The position numbers and the translations under genes were made by a program. From assembly GCF_027887165.1 (NCBI RefSeq), contig NC_077227.1:350484707-350548706 (forward strand): 64,000 bases of DNA, given 5' to 3'. This stretch comes from Monodelphis domestica (lineage: Eukaryota > Chordata > Mammalia > Didelphimorphia > Didelphidae). The notes under the pieces were generated by a model. It had not been told where the DNA came from, did not search any database, and saw only the letters and a program-made list of their open reading frames with translations. Of the stretch, positions 1 through 12,589 are shown piece by piece (within the stretch, counting starts at the first letter, position 1; every line of letters begins with the position of its first letter).

Positions 1-177
1 AAACAGAAGCAAAATAAACTTTGTTTTTCCTTTTTGTTGTCATGTATTATCCTGCCAAGCAGGAGCCCTATGCCTTCTGTGGTTTTCTTCTTGCCCCTAA
101 CATCAATAAAACCAAAAAATGTTTTATCAGCTTTAACTTTCATCTCTAACTTCAGCTTGTTAACCCCCCCCCCAAAA

Positions 178-370
178 AAAATAAATAACCCTTTATCTTC
201 CATGTTAGAATTTAGAATCACTACTGTGTATTGGTTCCAAGGCAGAAGAGTGGTAAAGGCTAGGCAATGCCCAGGGTCACTCAGCTAGATTGTGTCAGAG
301 GCCAAATTTGATCCCAGGGCCTTCAGTCTCTAGGTCTGGCTCTCAATCCACTGAGCCACCCAGCTGCCCC
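178..370 (-). repeat. SINE-A (tRNA-derived marsupial SINE), near full length
   Basis: Read on the minus strand it starts GGGGCAGCTGGGTGGCTCAG, passes the B-box-like GGTTCAAAT region (diverged here) and ends in the TATTGATTCTAAGATGGAAGG-type 3' part. The same family recurs more than twenty times in the window. Confidence 0.85.
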
Positions 371-417
371 TACTTAAGCTCATTTTGCATTTAACACTAT
401 TAAAGGATCTAATAGCT

Positions 418-661
418 GTTGCTTAGTTGTTTTTCAGTCACTTCTGACTCTTATCACCATTTGGGAATTTTTTTCTTGGCAGTAGTTTGCTATTTCCCTC
501 TCCAGATCATTTTATAGATGAGGAAATGGAGGGAAATAGGACTAAGGGACTTGCAAAAGGTAACATTAAACTAGTAAGTGTCTGAGGCCAGATCTGAACT
601 CAAAAAGTCTTCCTAACTCCTAACCTGGTACTCTATCCACTGTACCACCTAGCCAGCTGAT
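418..661 (-). repeat. SINE-B (Mar1-like)
   Basis: Minus-strand copy of the longer SINE family. Hallmarks on the plus strand are the TTTTCAGTCA start of the tail, 'ttttcttggcagtag', 'agatgaggaaatggaggg' and the tRNA-like head ending in 'ccacctag'. Moderately diverged. Confidence 0.8.
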
Positions 662-872
662 GCCAATAGCTAGCATTTATATATAACTAATTTTTTTTAA
701 GGTTTGCAAAGTACCCTATGACTTTTATCCTCACAACAGTTGAAGTTGATGTGATTATTACTCCCATTTTACAGATGAGGAAACTGAGGTGACTTGCTCA
801 GTATCACACAGCTGAGACCAGATTTGAACTTCCAAACAGCTCTCTGTACTCACTGAACCACCTAGCTACTGT
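662..872 (-). repeat. MIR/THER-type SINE
   Basis: Minus-strand MIR pattern: 'tcctcacaacag' followed by 'cccattttacagatgaggaaactgagg' and the tRNA-like head 'accacctagctact'. It abuts the SINE-B to its left. Confidence 0.75.
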
Positions 873-1719
873 TGTATCTCTTCTCTATTTCCTGTCCTTG
901 CTTCCATCACCTTCATTTGTCTTTTGAAAACTCGAGTTAATGAGTTTTCTTTAGAGCCATGGTCTCTTTAGATAACTCCCCTTCTCTACCTCATGGGAAT
1001 TATTTATTTATGTCTTTAGAATTTCTTTCCTGAAAGCTTCCTTATGCTTCCTGGGCTGGCTTCTGCAGAATTTTAAGCCCCTGGAATCTCTTTCCTTTTG
1101 CTGAACACTGAAATCCAATCTCCAAAAATGTAGACTGTCTAAATGCCTATGAACTATGTCTATCAAATTATATCCCATTTTCTTCTTTCTGACACAGTCT
1201 CAAATGGGAAAAGGGAGAGCTTCCCGTTCCTCAAGTTCCTCCATTTTTAAATGCTTTCTTCTCCCTCCTACTTTCAGGGTGAGAAATGACATATTTCTAT
1301 TTGTGTAGGTTTTACATTCCCTAATAGAGTGGGCTTCTCTGTGCCCCAAGTTCATGCAGCGATGATGGGCAGTTTGTTGCCTTCATCACTCACTCTAGCT
1401 AGGACCTGGCTCTGCCTGAGATCTAACTGAGCACCCTTGCAATTTCCTCACCAGATGCCAGGCCACCCAGTCCAGAAATGGAGCAAGGTAGTACTTAACC
1501 GTTTCTTGCCTGGGCCTCTCACCCACTCCTCTGAGGCATCTGCTAGGATAATTGGTGCTTCCTTCCTTATCCATTTTCTCCCCAGCTGTGGGTGCAGCCC
1601 TGTCCATGCTCCCCTTTCCATTTCTGGAACCTTAATGAAATCGATCTCAGGCTCCACACATCAAGCTCTTATTTTCCAAACCAAATGATCCCTCCCTGAC
1701 TCCCAAGCACCAGGCTATG
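873..1719. other. Unclassified intergenic DNA
   Basis: No repeat family, exon or long open frame recognised. Pyrimidine-rich in places. Confidence 0.5.
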
Positions 1720-1862
1720 CAATTTACTCACTAGAATATAAACTCCTTCAGGGCAGGAACTGACTGCTTCTGTATGTGTAACACCTATTAAACTCTTAGA
1801 AAATGCTTTGTAAATCATTCATGCTTTCCTAGTGCCTAGCACAATAGTAGGAATATTGGTTG
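1720..1862 (+). repeat. L2 LINE 3' end fragment
   Basis: Contains the L2 3' UTR hallmark 'agaatataaactccttcagggcaggaactg', then 'cctagtgcctagcacaatagtagg'. Only the terminal part of the element is present. Confidence 0.75.
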
Positions 1863-1950
1863 ATGGACCTTGGGCAAGTCACTTAACCCCCATTGCCTAG
1901 CTCTTCTGACTTGGAACCAATACACAGTCATGATTCTAGGACAGAAGATA
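1863..1950 (+). repeat. SINE-A 3' half, fused to a microsatellite
   Basis: Starts inside the SINE at 'cttgggcaagtcacttaacccccattgcctag' and runs to the 'gattctaggacagaagataag' tail, which passes directly into the purine repeat at 1951. The 5' half is missing. Confidence 0.8.
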
Positions 1951-2452
1951 AGAGGGAGGGAGGGAAGGAGGGAAGGAAGGAGGGAAGGAAGGAAGGAAGG
2001 AAGGAAGGAAGGAAGGAAGGAAGGAAGGAAGGAAGGAAGGAAGGAAGGAAGGAAGGAAGGAAGGGAGGAAGGGAGGGAGGGAGGGAGGGAGGGAGGGAGG
2101 GAGGGAGGGAAGGAAGGGAGGGAGGGAGGAAGGAAGGAAGGAAGGGAGGGAGGCAGGGAGGGAGGGAGGAAGGGAGGAAGGGAGGGAGGGAGGGAGGGAA
2201 GGAAGGGAGGGAGGCAGGGAGGGAGGGAGGAAGGGAGGAAGGGAGGGAGGGAGGGAGGGAAGGAAGGGAGGGAGGGAGGCAGGGAGGGAGGAAGGGAGGG
2301 AGGGAGGGAGGGAGGGAGGGAGGGAAGGAAGGGAGGAAGGGAGGAAGGGAGGGAGGGAAGGAAGGGAGGGAGGGAGGGAGGAAGGAAGGAAGGGAGGGAG
2401 GGAGGGAGGAAGGAAGGAAGGGAGGGAGGGAGGGAGGGAGGAAGGAAGGAGA
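1951..2452. repeat. (GGAA)n/(GGGA)n purine microsatellite, about 500 bp
   Basis: About 500 bases almost entirely of A and G, with pure (GGAA)n at 1981-2062 and mixed GGAA/GGGA blocks after it; GGCA units near 2150, 2212 and 2278 mark internal duplications of roughly 65 bp. Apparent open frames of up to 218 codons here are low-complexity artefacts (GREGG or PSLPP repeats). Confidence 0.95.
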
Positions 2453-3007
2453 TAGTGGTTAGGTTGCATTTAATTGAATCAGATATAATCACTTCCTCTC
2501 ACCTGTCTCATTTAGACAAATGAAGTTATCATTAAAACAAGGATTTCTTGGCCTAGGGTCATTAGTAAAAGCTGTCTTCCCCTTCCAGCTCATTCTTCCC
2601 CTCCCCAACTCCCAACTCACTACTGTCATTTCTCTATACCACCAGGCTGGTGATATTTCCCAAATTCCTCATTTCTTTGCCTTCTCTCCCAACGAGGAGT
2701 CTCCAGCAGTGGTCTCCAAAGTGGAGTACATGCATCCCAAGGACTTGAATAAACACATCCAGTTAAATGTACAAGATGATTCATCAGGGTGCAGACGTGA
2801 AATAATAGAACTTATACTTTACGTTTCCTAAAAAATAAAATGTTATTAATGTAGTTTGACATTGATTGGAGCATTCATTTGGCTCCTATTCCTGTAGCTC
2901 TCATTTAGTCCCTATATCCCACACAACCTGTCAGAGGGAAGAGGATGAGTTCCACAACACAGAGGGAGGGGTTGACACTTGTGCCCTCACTGGTTAATTC
3001 TTTGGGT
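2453..3007. other. Unclassified intergenic DNA
   Basis: No repeat or gene recognised; a 103-codon open frame at 2520-2831 shows no family resemblance. Confidence 0.5.
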
Positions 3008-3191
3008 TTTTCTTTTAACCTTTTACTTTCTGTCCTAGTAACAACTAGACCGCAGGGTAAGGGCTAAGCCAACAAGGTTAAGTGACTTGCCCAAGGTCCC
3101 ATAGCTAGGAAGTATCTGAGGCCAGATCTGAAACCAGGTCCTCTAGATCCCAGGCCTGGTGTTATTATCCACTGATCCACTTAGCTGCCCA
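3008..3191 (-). repeat. SINE-A
   Basis: Minus-strand copy: plus strand runs from 'accttttactttctgtcctagtaac' through 'aagtgacttgcccaaggtc' to 'cacttagctgccc'. Diverged. Confidence 0.8.
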
Positions 3192-3663
3192 CTTGTTTAT
3201 TCCTTTTCAGTGTATTACAAAATATTGCTGTTTATGTGAATTTTCAGATTCTATTGCTGTTCTATAGAATATTCAGATTCTAGATAACTAAATTAACCAG
3301 CCCTAACAAAATGAGTGATTTAAAAGATTCCTGCAAAGAAATTGTAGATTGAAGATACTAATATGAGTGCAAGAAAACCAGAAGATGGCAAAGCTGACAT
3401 TTTGTTTCAAGTCGAAGCTTGGTCAGCCAAATTTCAAAGGTAAAATTAATGTCAAGATCTTAACAAGTGGTCCAAACACTACCTTTGAAACAATAAAGAT
3501 CATTTGAAAAATATTTACTCTTTCATACATCCAATAATAAATCTTACCCTAAGTGCATATTGTACCTTTGAAATATTAGCTAATGATAGTATACTACCGT
3601 GATTAGCAATACCCCAAAGCTTGTTACTAAAGAGAATTGCCACCTAGAATTAGAGGGAGAAGG

Positions 3664-3735
3664 GAACAAACATTTATTAAAGGCCTACTATGGGATAGGC
3701 ACTGTGCAAAATACTTTCAAAATATTGACATTTGC
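3664..3735 (-). repeat. L2 3' end fragment
   Basis: 'acaaacatttattaaaggcctactatgggataggcactgtgc' is the reverse complement of the L2 3' UTR. Confidence 0.6.
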
Positions 3736-3834
3736 ACACCTGAGATATTTGGAAAAAGCATTTTCTAACCTACTTAAAAGTCTTCTGGTTGCAGTGAGTT
3801 TTTGAAACCCTTTGTTAGAAATGGAGCAAAAATG

Positions 3835-4040
3835 CAGCTTGGTTATACTGTGGATGGTGCTGGAATTAGTTCTGAATTCAAATCCTATTTTATAAAACTT
3901 GCTCAGATGGAGATCAAGTGCCTTAATTTCTCTGGGTCTGATTCCTGTATAATGGGAATACTACCAACTTTATGGGTTATTGTGAAGATTTAAGATTACA
4001 AGCTTTGAAAACCTAGTTACATAAATACTATTATTCCAAT
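3835..4040 (+). repeat. MIR/THER-type SINE
   Basis: Plus-strand, strongly diverged copy: 'gaattcaaatcctat', a 'gtgccttaatttctctgggtctg' core and an 'aatgggaatacta' tail. Confidence 0.55.
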
Positions 4041-4316
4041 TAAATTCTAGGAATTAACATCAGAAACAAAGGAAATTTGATGTTGCTGCTACTAGCCGAC
4101 ACTGAGCTAGGGATTGGAGGTTACAAAAGTACCATACACTCATTTTATCTAGGCAAAACCCTTGCAATTGGAAGGATGAAATTGAAAAAAGGTAGTATAA
4201 CTTCACACAGCCACACACTATCTTGTGAGAAGCACCTTTGTCAGCTATGGGAACTCCTCAAAACATACAGTTCAGAACCAGACCTTCAAAAATCAGTGTT
4301 AAATCATGTTTTATTT

Positions 4317-4493
4317 AACCCATACCTTCTTAGAATTAATACTGTGTATTGGTTGCAAGAGCAGTAAGGGTTAGGCAATGGGGGTTAAGTGACTTGTCCA
4401 GGGTCACAGAACTGTGTCTTGAGGCCACATTTGAACCCAGGATCTCCTGACTCCAGGCCTGGGGCTCTCTCCACAGGGCCACCTAGCTACCCC
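4317..4493 (-). repeat. SINE-A
   Basis: Minus-strand copy from 'ccataccttcttagaattaatac' to 'ccacctagctacccc' on the plus strand. Confidence 0.8.
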
Positions 4494-4517
4494 GCTTAAA
4501 ATCATTTTGAAAAATGA

Positions 4518-4915
4518 TTGGGGAAGCTAGGTGACTCAGTAGATAAGAGCCCCAGACCTGGGTTCATTATTTGACCACAGACACTTCCTAGCTGTGTGAC
4601 CCTGGGGAAGTCACTTGACCCCCAATGCCTAGCCCTACAGTGGTGAACCTATGGCATGTGTGCCTTCTCTGTGGGTATATGCACTGTTGCTCTCACCCCA
4701 GTTTAAGCTGCTCCCCTCTCCACATGTACCTGAGGACATTCCTCTCATCACCTGTCCCTCTGCCCACCAGCCCAAAGGAAGTGCTTCCTCCCACCTGGGG
4801 TAAGGTGGGGAAGGGCAGTTTGGGGGTCTAGTTTGCTGTCACTGACCTAGCCCATAACTTCTTCTGCCTTGAAACCAAAACATAATATTGATTCTAAGAT
4901 GGAAGGTAAGTTTTT
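4518..4915 (+). repeat. SINE-A interrupted by a DNA transposon
   Basis: The SINE 5' part (4518-4635) breaks at 'cctagccc' and resumes at 4846 with the same 8 bases, continuing 'ataacttcttctgccttgaaacc' to the tail at 4915. Removing 4636-4853 restores the family order. Confidence 0.8.
4636..4845. mobile_element. hAT-like non-autonomous DNA transposon (MITE), about 210 bp
   Basis: Flanked by an 8-bp direct repeat CCTAGCCC (4628-4635 and 4846-4853), the target-site length of hAT elements. The left end reads CAGTGGTGAACCTATGGCA; the right end, inverted, reads CAGTGACAGCAAACTAGACC, sharing the terminal CAGTG and partial similarity. The left end resembles the CAGTG..GAACCTATGGCA ends I know from vertebrate hAT elements. 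It has no coding capacity and would have relied on a transposase supplied in trans. Confidence 0.75.
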
Positions 4916-6660
4916 AAAAAAGCTGTCCATCTCATCCTTTGCATGACAAATGTTTACTAGTGGGGCATACAAGTAAAAGTTGAGACTCCAGGATTTAACT
5001 GCTTCCATGACTGCAAATATATCTCTGTTGGTCTTTGGCCAACAACTCAAGTAACTCCTGGATTTTCTCATCTTTATAAGTAGAAAATTAGTGCCAACAC
5101 TAGAGTTGGTGTCAGGCGAGACCTGTATCCAAATTCTCTCACATTATGAGACCATGAGGAAATAACTGAGCTTCCTTTTCCCCATGCACAAAATGGAGGA
5201 AACTGCCAACCCGCTAGGATTCTTTCATCAAATGAAAAAGCATGTCTTTTTGAAAACCCTCTAAGTGTTATATAATCACTAACTAATGCCATTTTGACCT
5301 GTCAGTCTTTCCAGAGCCAAATTCCAGGCATAGGAATCATCCCTCCAAATTCCAATCCTACCTATGTGATCAAATGCACCTTCTTAATTTAAAATACCAA
5401 GGTCACCTTATGAGTTGCATTTATCTCTTCCTTGCCATTCTTAAGACTTGCCTCCTGTGGGAAAACAAAACTAATTGACCCAGGTGAGGATTAGACCAAT
5501 GTGGGTTTTGCTCTCTAACCACTCAATAAGGATTTAATTCAATGTTTATTTCATCAATTGGGGACACTTCAGAAAACTAAATGGTGGTCTCAGTTTTCTT
5601 GGAACTTAAGTCTAAATGTGAATGTGGATCATGAACCCATGACATTTCATAGGACATCTTGCATCAGTCCTCAACCATTTCCCTCAGAATAAGCTCCAGG
5701 AGAGTGGCATTTCTTCCTTCTTTGCCCCACCTCAGACTGTGACCTCCTAAAATTGGAAAAAAGCAGGATCCAAGTCTGCTCCATTTTGTCGCATTACTGA
5801 CAATCTATAAATGCCAACTTTTATTGACCAAGTTCTAGAACATCAGTAGTGCAAAACTCATTCTCATACTACCATAAAGCAACCAGGACTGCCAGACCAA
5901 ACTGGCCCTCCTCCCTGCAGTCAGGCAAGCTGAAGTAATCCCCTCTCCGTTCACCTTCCCTTGAACCTCATTTTCTACTTTTAGAGCTAAGGGACAAAGG
6001 TAAGAAGACATAATTAGAGAAATACTGAAGGAATTAAGCTTGCTTACTGTGTTTCTCTGAAGAGAAACACAGTCTGTCTCCTGAATGTTAGTTTCCAAAA
6101 CAATAAAAACTAATAAGCAACATGAATTTTGCATTTTTAAATCGAAAGAACATTAAAAAATATAACATTTCTCTTGTGTTTCAAAGATTAATTATGATTC
6201 ATTTCATCTCTTATAACTAAAGCTTAATATAATTTTAAAGGCTTTATGGATCATTTAATCCAATACTCAGAGATGGGCCAATTGAGGCCAAGAGGAAACA
6301 AGTTACCACAATCACAAATATTTAATCAATAGGATTCTATTCTATTCTAAATCTATTCCATCATTGGTGCATAAAATACTGGGCAACATTAAGAACAACC
6401 TTCGGATTACAATGGTCAACAATGTAGAATATAATTTAGGAATTAACAATTCTACACAAGAAACATTGATTTCAACCAAGCAATCTTGACTGGTCAGTTC
6501 TTTCTTTAACTTAACATTTATTATTGCTGTAAAGTCTCCTTCCCTAATATATGACCTGAACAAGGGGCCCTAGGCCACAAACAAAATCCTTGTAAGACAA
6601 AACAGGGTACACACAGCAAAGTGGACAACACCAGAGAGAATTTACCATGAGAACACCAAA
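4916..6660. other. Intergenic DNA downstream of RPS14
   Basis: Contains a diverged plus-strand MIR (about 5070-5290, with 'cttccttttccccatgcacaaaatgg') and a perfect hairpin at 6046-6073. Otherwise no recognised repeat or gene. In human the next gene on this side is CD74, tens of kb away; nothing of it is seen here. Confidence 0.5.
6046..6073. other. Perfect 13-bp inverted repeat with 2-base loop
   Basis: ACTGTGTTTCTCT (6046-6058), GA, then its exact reverse complement (6061-6073). It lies about 600 bp past the RPS14 polyadenylation site. Function unknown. Confidence 0.9.
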
Positions 6661-6663
6661 GGC

Positions 6664-6715
6664 AAACAGACCATTGTGACATCTTTATTGACAAAAATAA
6701 TCCAGCAAACAAGAT
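6664..6715 (-). terminator. RPS14: RPS14 3' UTR and polyadenylation signal
   Basis: Directly after the TGA stop (6718-6716) the minus strand has a short 3' UTR with a canonical AATAAA (6689-6684). Cleavage is expected 15-25 nt further on, near 6660-6670. Such a short 3' UTR is typical for ribosomal-protein genes. Confidence 0.85.
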
Positions 6716-8898
<2,183 letters not shown>

Positions 8899-9118
8899 TC
8901 AGGCCATTTTTCTATTTGTAATTTCAGACTATATGATTCATAAGATTTCTCACTCTAGAACTAGAGTAAATGATACAACATTTTCACATGTTTCAAAAAC
9001 ATCACATGGAGGCAATGCGCATTAAAACTACATGCTAAAAGAGAAATCAGGTTGTGGTTTACCATATAAAAGCTTACAGTCCAAGAAATTTTTAAATGCT
9101 CATTTTAAACCAGATTTC

Positions 9119-9327
9119 GGGGGGAAGCTGGGTAGCTCAGTGGATTGAGAGTCAGACCTAGTGACAGGAAGTCCTAGGTTCAAATGTGGCCTCAGACTCT
9201 TCCTAGCTGTGTGACCCTAGGCAAGTCACTTGACCCCCATTGCCTAGCCCTTACCACTCTTCTGCCTTGGAGCCAATACACAGTATTGACTTCGAGACGG
9301 AAGGGCCTAAAAAAATAAATAAAAAGA
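9119..9327 (+). repeat. SINE-A in RPS14 intron 1, with target-site duplication
   Basis: Full-length copy from 'gggggaagctgggtagctcag' to an A/T-rich tail, flanked by the 13-bp direct repeat TAAACCAGATTTC (9106-9118 and 9328-9340). It is antisense to RPS14. Confidence 0.92.
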
Positions 9328-9879
9328 TAAACCAGATTTCATACAGGAAGCCCACAAGTGTCTGAGTCAGGCAGCATGGAATAATTAAAATAATCCCAGA
9401 CAAGAAACCATAACACACAAGCTTAACTCTTAGTCTCTTCATCTGTGTGACTTCCAGTGTTCACTATCTATCTGGTTTGTAAGTAAAGAAATGTTAAATA
9501 CGAACTATTGTTAAATGGCAAAATTAGTTGCATGCTGGTGAAACTTTGGGGTTTGGAGGTGCTGTGGAAAAATGATTCCCTAGTTGCATTTAAGAGGAAA
9601 GCTAACTAATGGGGGGGGGGGGGGGGAAGGAGCATTCATTTTGGATTCAGAAGGATTTTGGATTCAGAATTGACTACCTGTCAATTGCATATTTGGGCAA
9701 GTCACTGGATTTGTAGGCGTTTGCCTACAAATTAGGGGGGAGTAGATATTTCACCTTTATGTAATGCTTTTTTATTTTAAAATTTCTTTGAAGGGAGGCA
9801 GGCTTAGGAATGGGACGGAGTTTAAATTTTTCCCTACTACATCCCACTTCTTGAAATTTAACTCATGTAAGTCAATCAA

Positions 9880-10650
9880 TGTTGAAAGGGCCATAGGGAA
9901 ATTTGCACATTGTTGCACTACTGGTGGATCTGGAAAACAATTTGGAATTTGGCACACACAAAAAAATCACTAATGAAAGCTATAACCACTGCCAGGTTAT
10001 GTGCAAAAAAGAAAAATCTAAGAGGAAAAGGTCTTTTATGGACAAAAATTTATGGCAGCTTTCTGAAGTGACAGAAATCTTAAAACTAAAGGATATCCAT
10101 CAATCAAGGAATGGCTGAAAAGATGTGGTATATGAAGTGAGATAAGAATTTTTAAAAAAGATTTCAAAATGGCATGGAAAGTAACAGAACAAAATAAGCA
10201 AAAGTTGAACAATTTGTGGTATTAGATTATGAAAACAACAATTTTGAGATACTTTAAAGACTAAAATGAAGGGGCAGCTAGGTGATTCAGTGGCTAGTCA
10301 GCTCTAGAGACTAAAAAGTCCTGGGTTTAAATCTAGCCTCAACATTTTCTAGCTGTGACCCCCCACTGCCTACTCCTTACCCCTCCCTCTTCTGTCTTAA
10401 AACCAATACACAGCATTGATCCTTAAGACAGAAGGTAAGGATTAAAAAGAAAGGAATGAAATGAGCAGAACCAGGAAAACAAGTTATACACTAACATCAA
10501 TGTTGTAAAAACTTTGAAAGCTGCATTCGATACAATGATCATTCATGATTCTAGAGGACAATCCAGAGACATTTTCTACACACGACCACTGTTGGCCCAT
10601 TGAGTTGTTAAAAAGTTTCTTCTTTTTTATAGGGTCGGGAGGGAAAAATA
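9880..10650 (+). mobile_element. L1 3' end fragment in RPS14 intron 1, split by a SINE
   Basis: Terminal ORF2-like DNA such as 'acattgttgcactactggtgga', 'tatccatcaatcaaggaatggctgaa' and 'aaatgagcagaaccaggaaaac' marks a 5'-truncated L1 in plus orientation, antisense to RPS14. A SINE-A at 10271-10454 sits inside it. All reading frames are broken. Confidence 0.75.
10271..10454 (+). repeat. SINE-A nested in the intronic L1
   Basis: Runs from 'ggggcagctaggtgattcag' to 'gacagaaggtaaggattaaaaag'. The short direct repeat AATGAA (10265-10270 and 10455-10460) joins the two L1 halves. Confidence 0.8.
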
Positions 10651-10909
10651 GATGTCTCTGAATTTGAAAAAGAGGTAAAGGAAGGGATTTGTTACGGCTG
10701 TAAATATTGCACATTTCGTACGGGATCACCGCATTAACAGTTTTACTTTGTTGCAAGAGATCTTAGGAAGTGGGAGTAATAGTGTATCTAATGTAAAAAT
10801 ACACACACGAGCGCAGCCATAAAAAGAAGTTGGATTACGATTTCTAAGATTGCTTCTAACACAACATTTTAGGTCTTTTCCACGTGTTACTGAAAAGGAC
10901 TAAATCAGT

Positions 10910-11400
10910 GCTAGAAAAGCGCAGGGAAGGGCTGTGCCGGGCGGTCGCCACCACCACCACCCCCGCCCGAACTCCCGGGTTGTGCCCCACAGTCCCATAG
11001 CCCAGAGGGTCTCCCAGCCAGGTATCCGCGTCTTCCAACCCCCGTTCCCAGGAGAAGACTTCTCCGCTCCGGCCGCCAGGCCCCACCCCCGTCGCGCTCC
11101 TCCCCGGGCCTCCGAGCCCCCCTTCTTCGCCCGTCCCTGAACCCCTCGACCTCCTTCCCAAACAAAAAGAGGTAGCGATGAGGGGACACAGCCCTAACCT
11201 CGCGTCTGAGAACTCCCTGTGACCTCCCGAGGTTCCGAGTCCAAGGATGGGGACCGATGGTACGGAGGCCGCAGCCACTTACCTGCTTGTTCACTCGGGC
11301 CGCCAAGACCGGAAAGGGAAAGCAGAGAGTCACGGGGTCCGGTGTCATCTGGGATTACCCGGAAGTTGTACGTCAGCGCGCAGGAAGTGAATAGATGAGT
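10910..11400 (-). promoter_or_regulatory. RPS14: RPS14 CpG-island promoter
   Basis: GC- and CpG-rich block around exon 1 and the start of intron 1, in an AT-rich surrounding. Just upstream of the start (higher coordinates) lie an ETS-type site CCGGAAGT (11359-11366), a CRE-like ACGTCA (11370-11375) and a second GGAAGTG (11383-11389). There is no TATA box at the expected spacing. This is the usual architecture of ribosomal-protein promoters; factor binding is inferred from motifs only. Confidence 0.8.
11283..11322 (-). other. RPS14: RPS14 exon 1, non-coding 5' UTR with a TOP-like start
   Basis: On the minus strand a pyrimidine-rich start (CTTTCCCTTTCCGG, 11322-11309) is followed by about 25 nt ending CAAGCAG, then the donor GTAAGTG at 11282. 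Vertebrate ribosomal-protein mRNAs start with a C followed by a pyrimidine run (5' TOP), which links their translation to mTOR/LARP1. The human RPS14 exon 1 has a similar CTTTCCGG segment. The exact start could be 11322, 11316 or a few bases upstream in CTCTCTG; the 3' end is fixed by the donor. Confidence 0.8.
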
Positions 11401-12165
11401 TGATTACTGCGCATTTCCTGAAGAAAAAAGTAAAACGTACACCCTAAGGGACTGAAATTATTAACTGGACACTGGGAAAGAATGAAACTTAAGTAACTTG
11501 GAGGAATAGTTTTATACGTCATACGGGAAGAGGAAGAGAAGTGATTCAAAATGACGGCGTCCAAGGGGCGCGCTATCGAGACCCTTTTCCAAGATGTCTG
11601 CCTCCATGCCTAAACCAGTTCCTCCGTACATTCTCACCGGAAGCAGAAGTGAAATAATATCTTTAAAACCTAATGTAACGAGGGTGAGAAGGAGAATTGT
11701 GATTATTACAGCTAACAAAAAAAACCCTCTATTGAATAATGTTTTAATGTCTACCAAAAAAATTGCTTCACAATAAACCTCTGAAATAAACGTATCTTTT
11801 TAATCTGCCCATTTTGCAGAGGACAGTGGAGAAATTACTTTACTGAAGTACACGGCTAATAAGACTCCAAATCAAAATTAGAATTTACATAAATCTGAGT
11901 AGCCCCCATCTGCATTGGTAAGAGGAATTTTTCTCCTAGAGCCTTCCCTATACCTACAAATTCACTGATCTGGGCCGAGAAAGGAATTAAGGAGGAAATT
12001 CCCAAATAGCAATTGGTGCTGGGGGCAGGGCCTGGCCTGGGGAGTAAATTTGAGAGAGAGGTTAAGAGGCGGGGAGAAAGAGTATCATCAATCAGTAAAC
12101 AATCAATAAGCATTTTTACAAGTATCATCTTAATCAATGAGTAGTTTTTGAACATCAGCCGTGAG
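11401..12165. other. DNA upstream of the RPS14 promoter, unclassified
   Basis: Retains some CpG-rich, promoter-like sequence at 11540-11650, including 'aatgacggcg' and a CCGGAAGC. A 60-codon plus-strand frame at 11594-11776 has no recognised similarity. The rest is unassigned. Confidence 0.4.
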
Positions 12166-12169
12166 AAAT

Positions 12170-12415
12170 TATGCTATAGTGGGAAGAGCTATGGACTGGG
12201 AGGGATGGGGTGTTAAGGTCAGAAGACCTAAATTGTAGCTCTTGCTCCATCATTAACTTTCTCTGTGGGGTGGAACAAATTATTAATCCTCTTTTAGGCT
12301 CAGTTCTAAAATGTAACAAATAAATATACTTAGTTTAAAAATAAATACATGAAATAAATAGGGCAGCCTAGATGATTTCTTAGGTCCTTCCAAGATCTTA
12401 TATTCTATGTATAAA
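12170..12415 (+). repeat. MIR/THER-type SINE
   Basis: Old copy with 'gtgggaagagctatggactggg', 'aggtcagaagacctaaattgtagct' and a 'tgatttcttaggtccttccaagatct' end. Confidence 0.55.
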
Positions 12416-12589
12416 AGGACTTTTCATCATCCTATACTCAAGATACTATGAGGAAGATTGAAACTCACATCCTAGGGCCATCGTTGGAAAGTATTGGAAA
12501 GTTTCCTTTTTGTCCCAGGATTGTCTAACTAGAACACTCTTGGTCCCAGAATTTCAGAATTCCAAGAAAGGACCTTTATAATCTGCCCC

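Noticed and set aside
1836-2523. Open frames of 177-218 codons across the purine array
   Set aside because: Pure low-complexity translation (GREGG, PSLPP) of a microsatellite, open on both strands.
1-6660. CD74 exons left of RPS14
   Set aside because: Expected further away by human synteny, and no CD74-like coding sequence is visible.
9611-9626. G16 run as a functional quadruplex
   Set aside because: A single homopolymer in an intron next to repeat DNA; length may also be a sequencing artefact.
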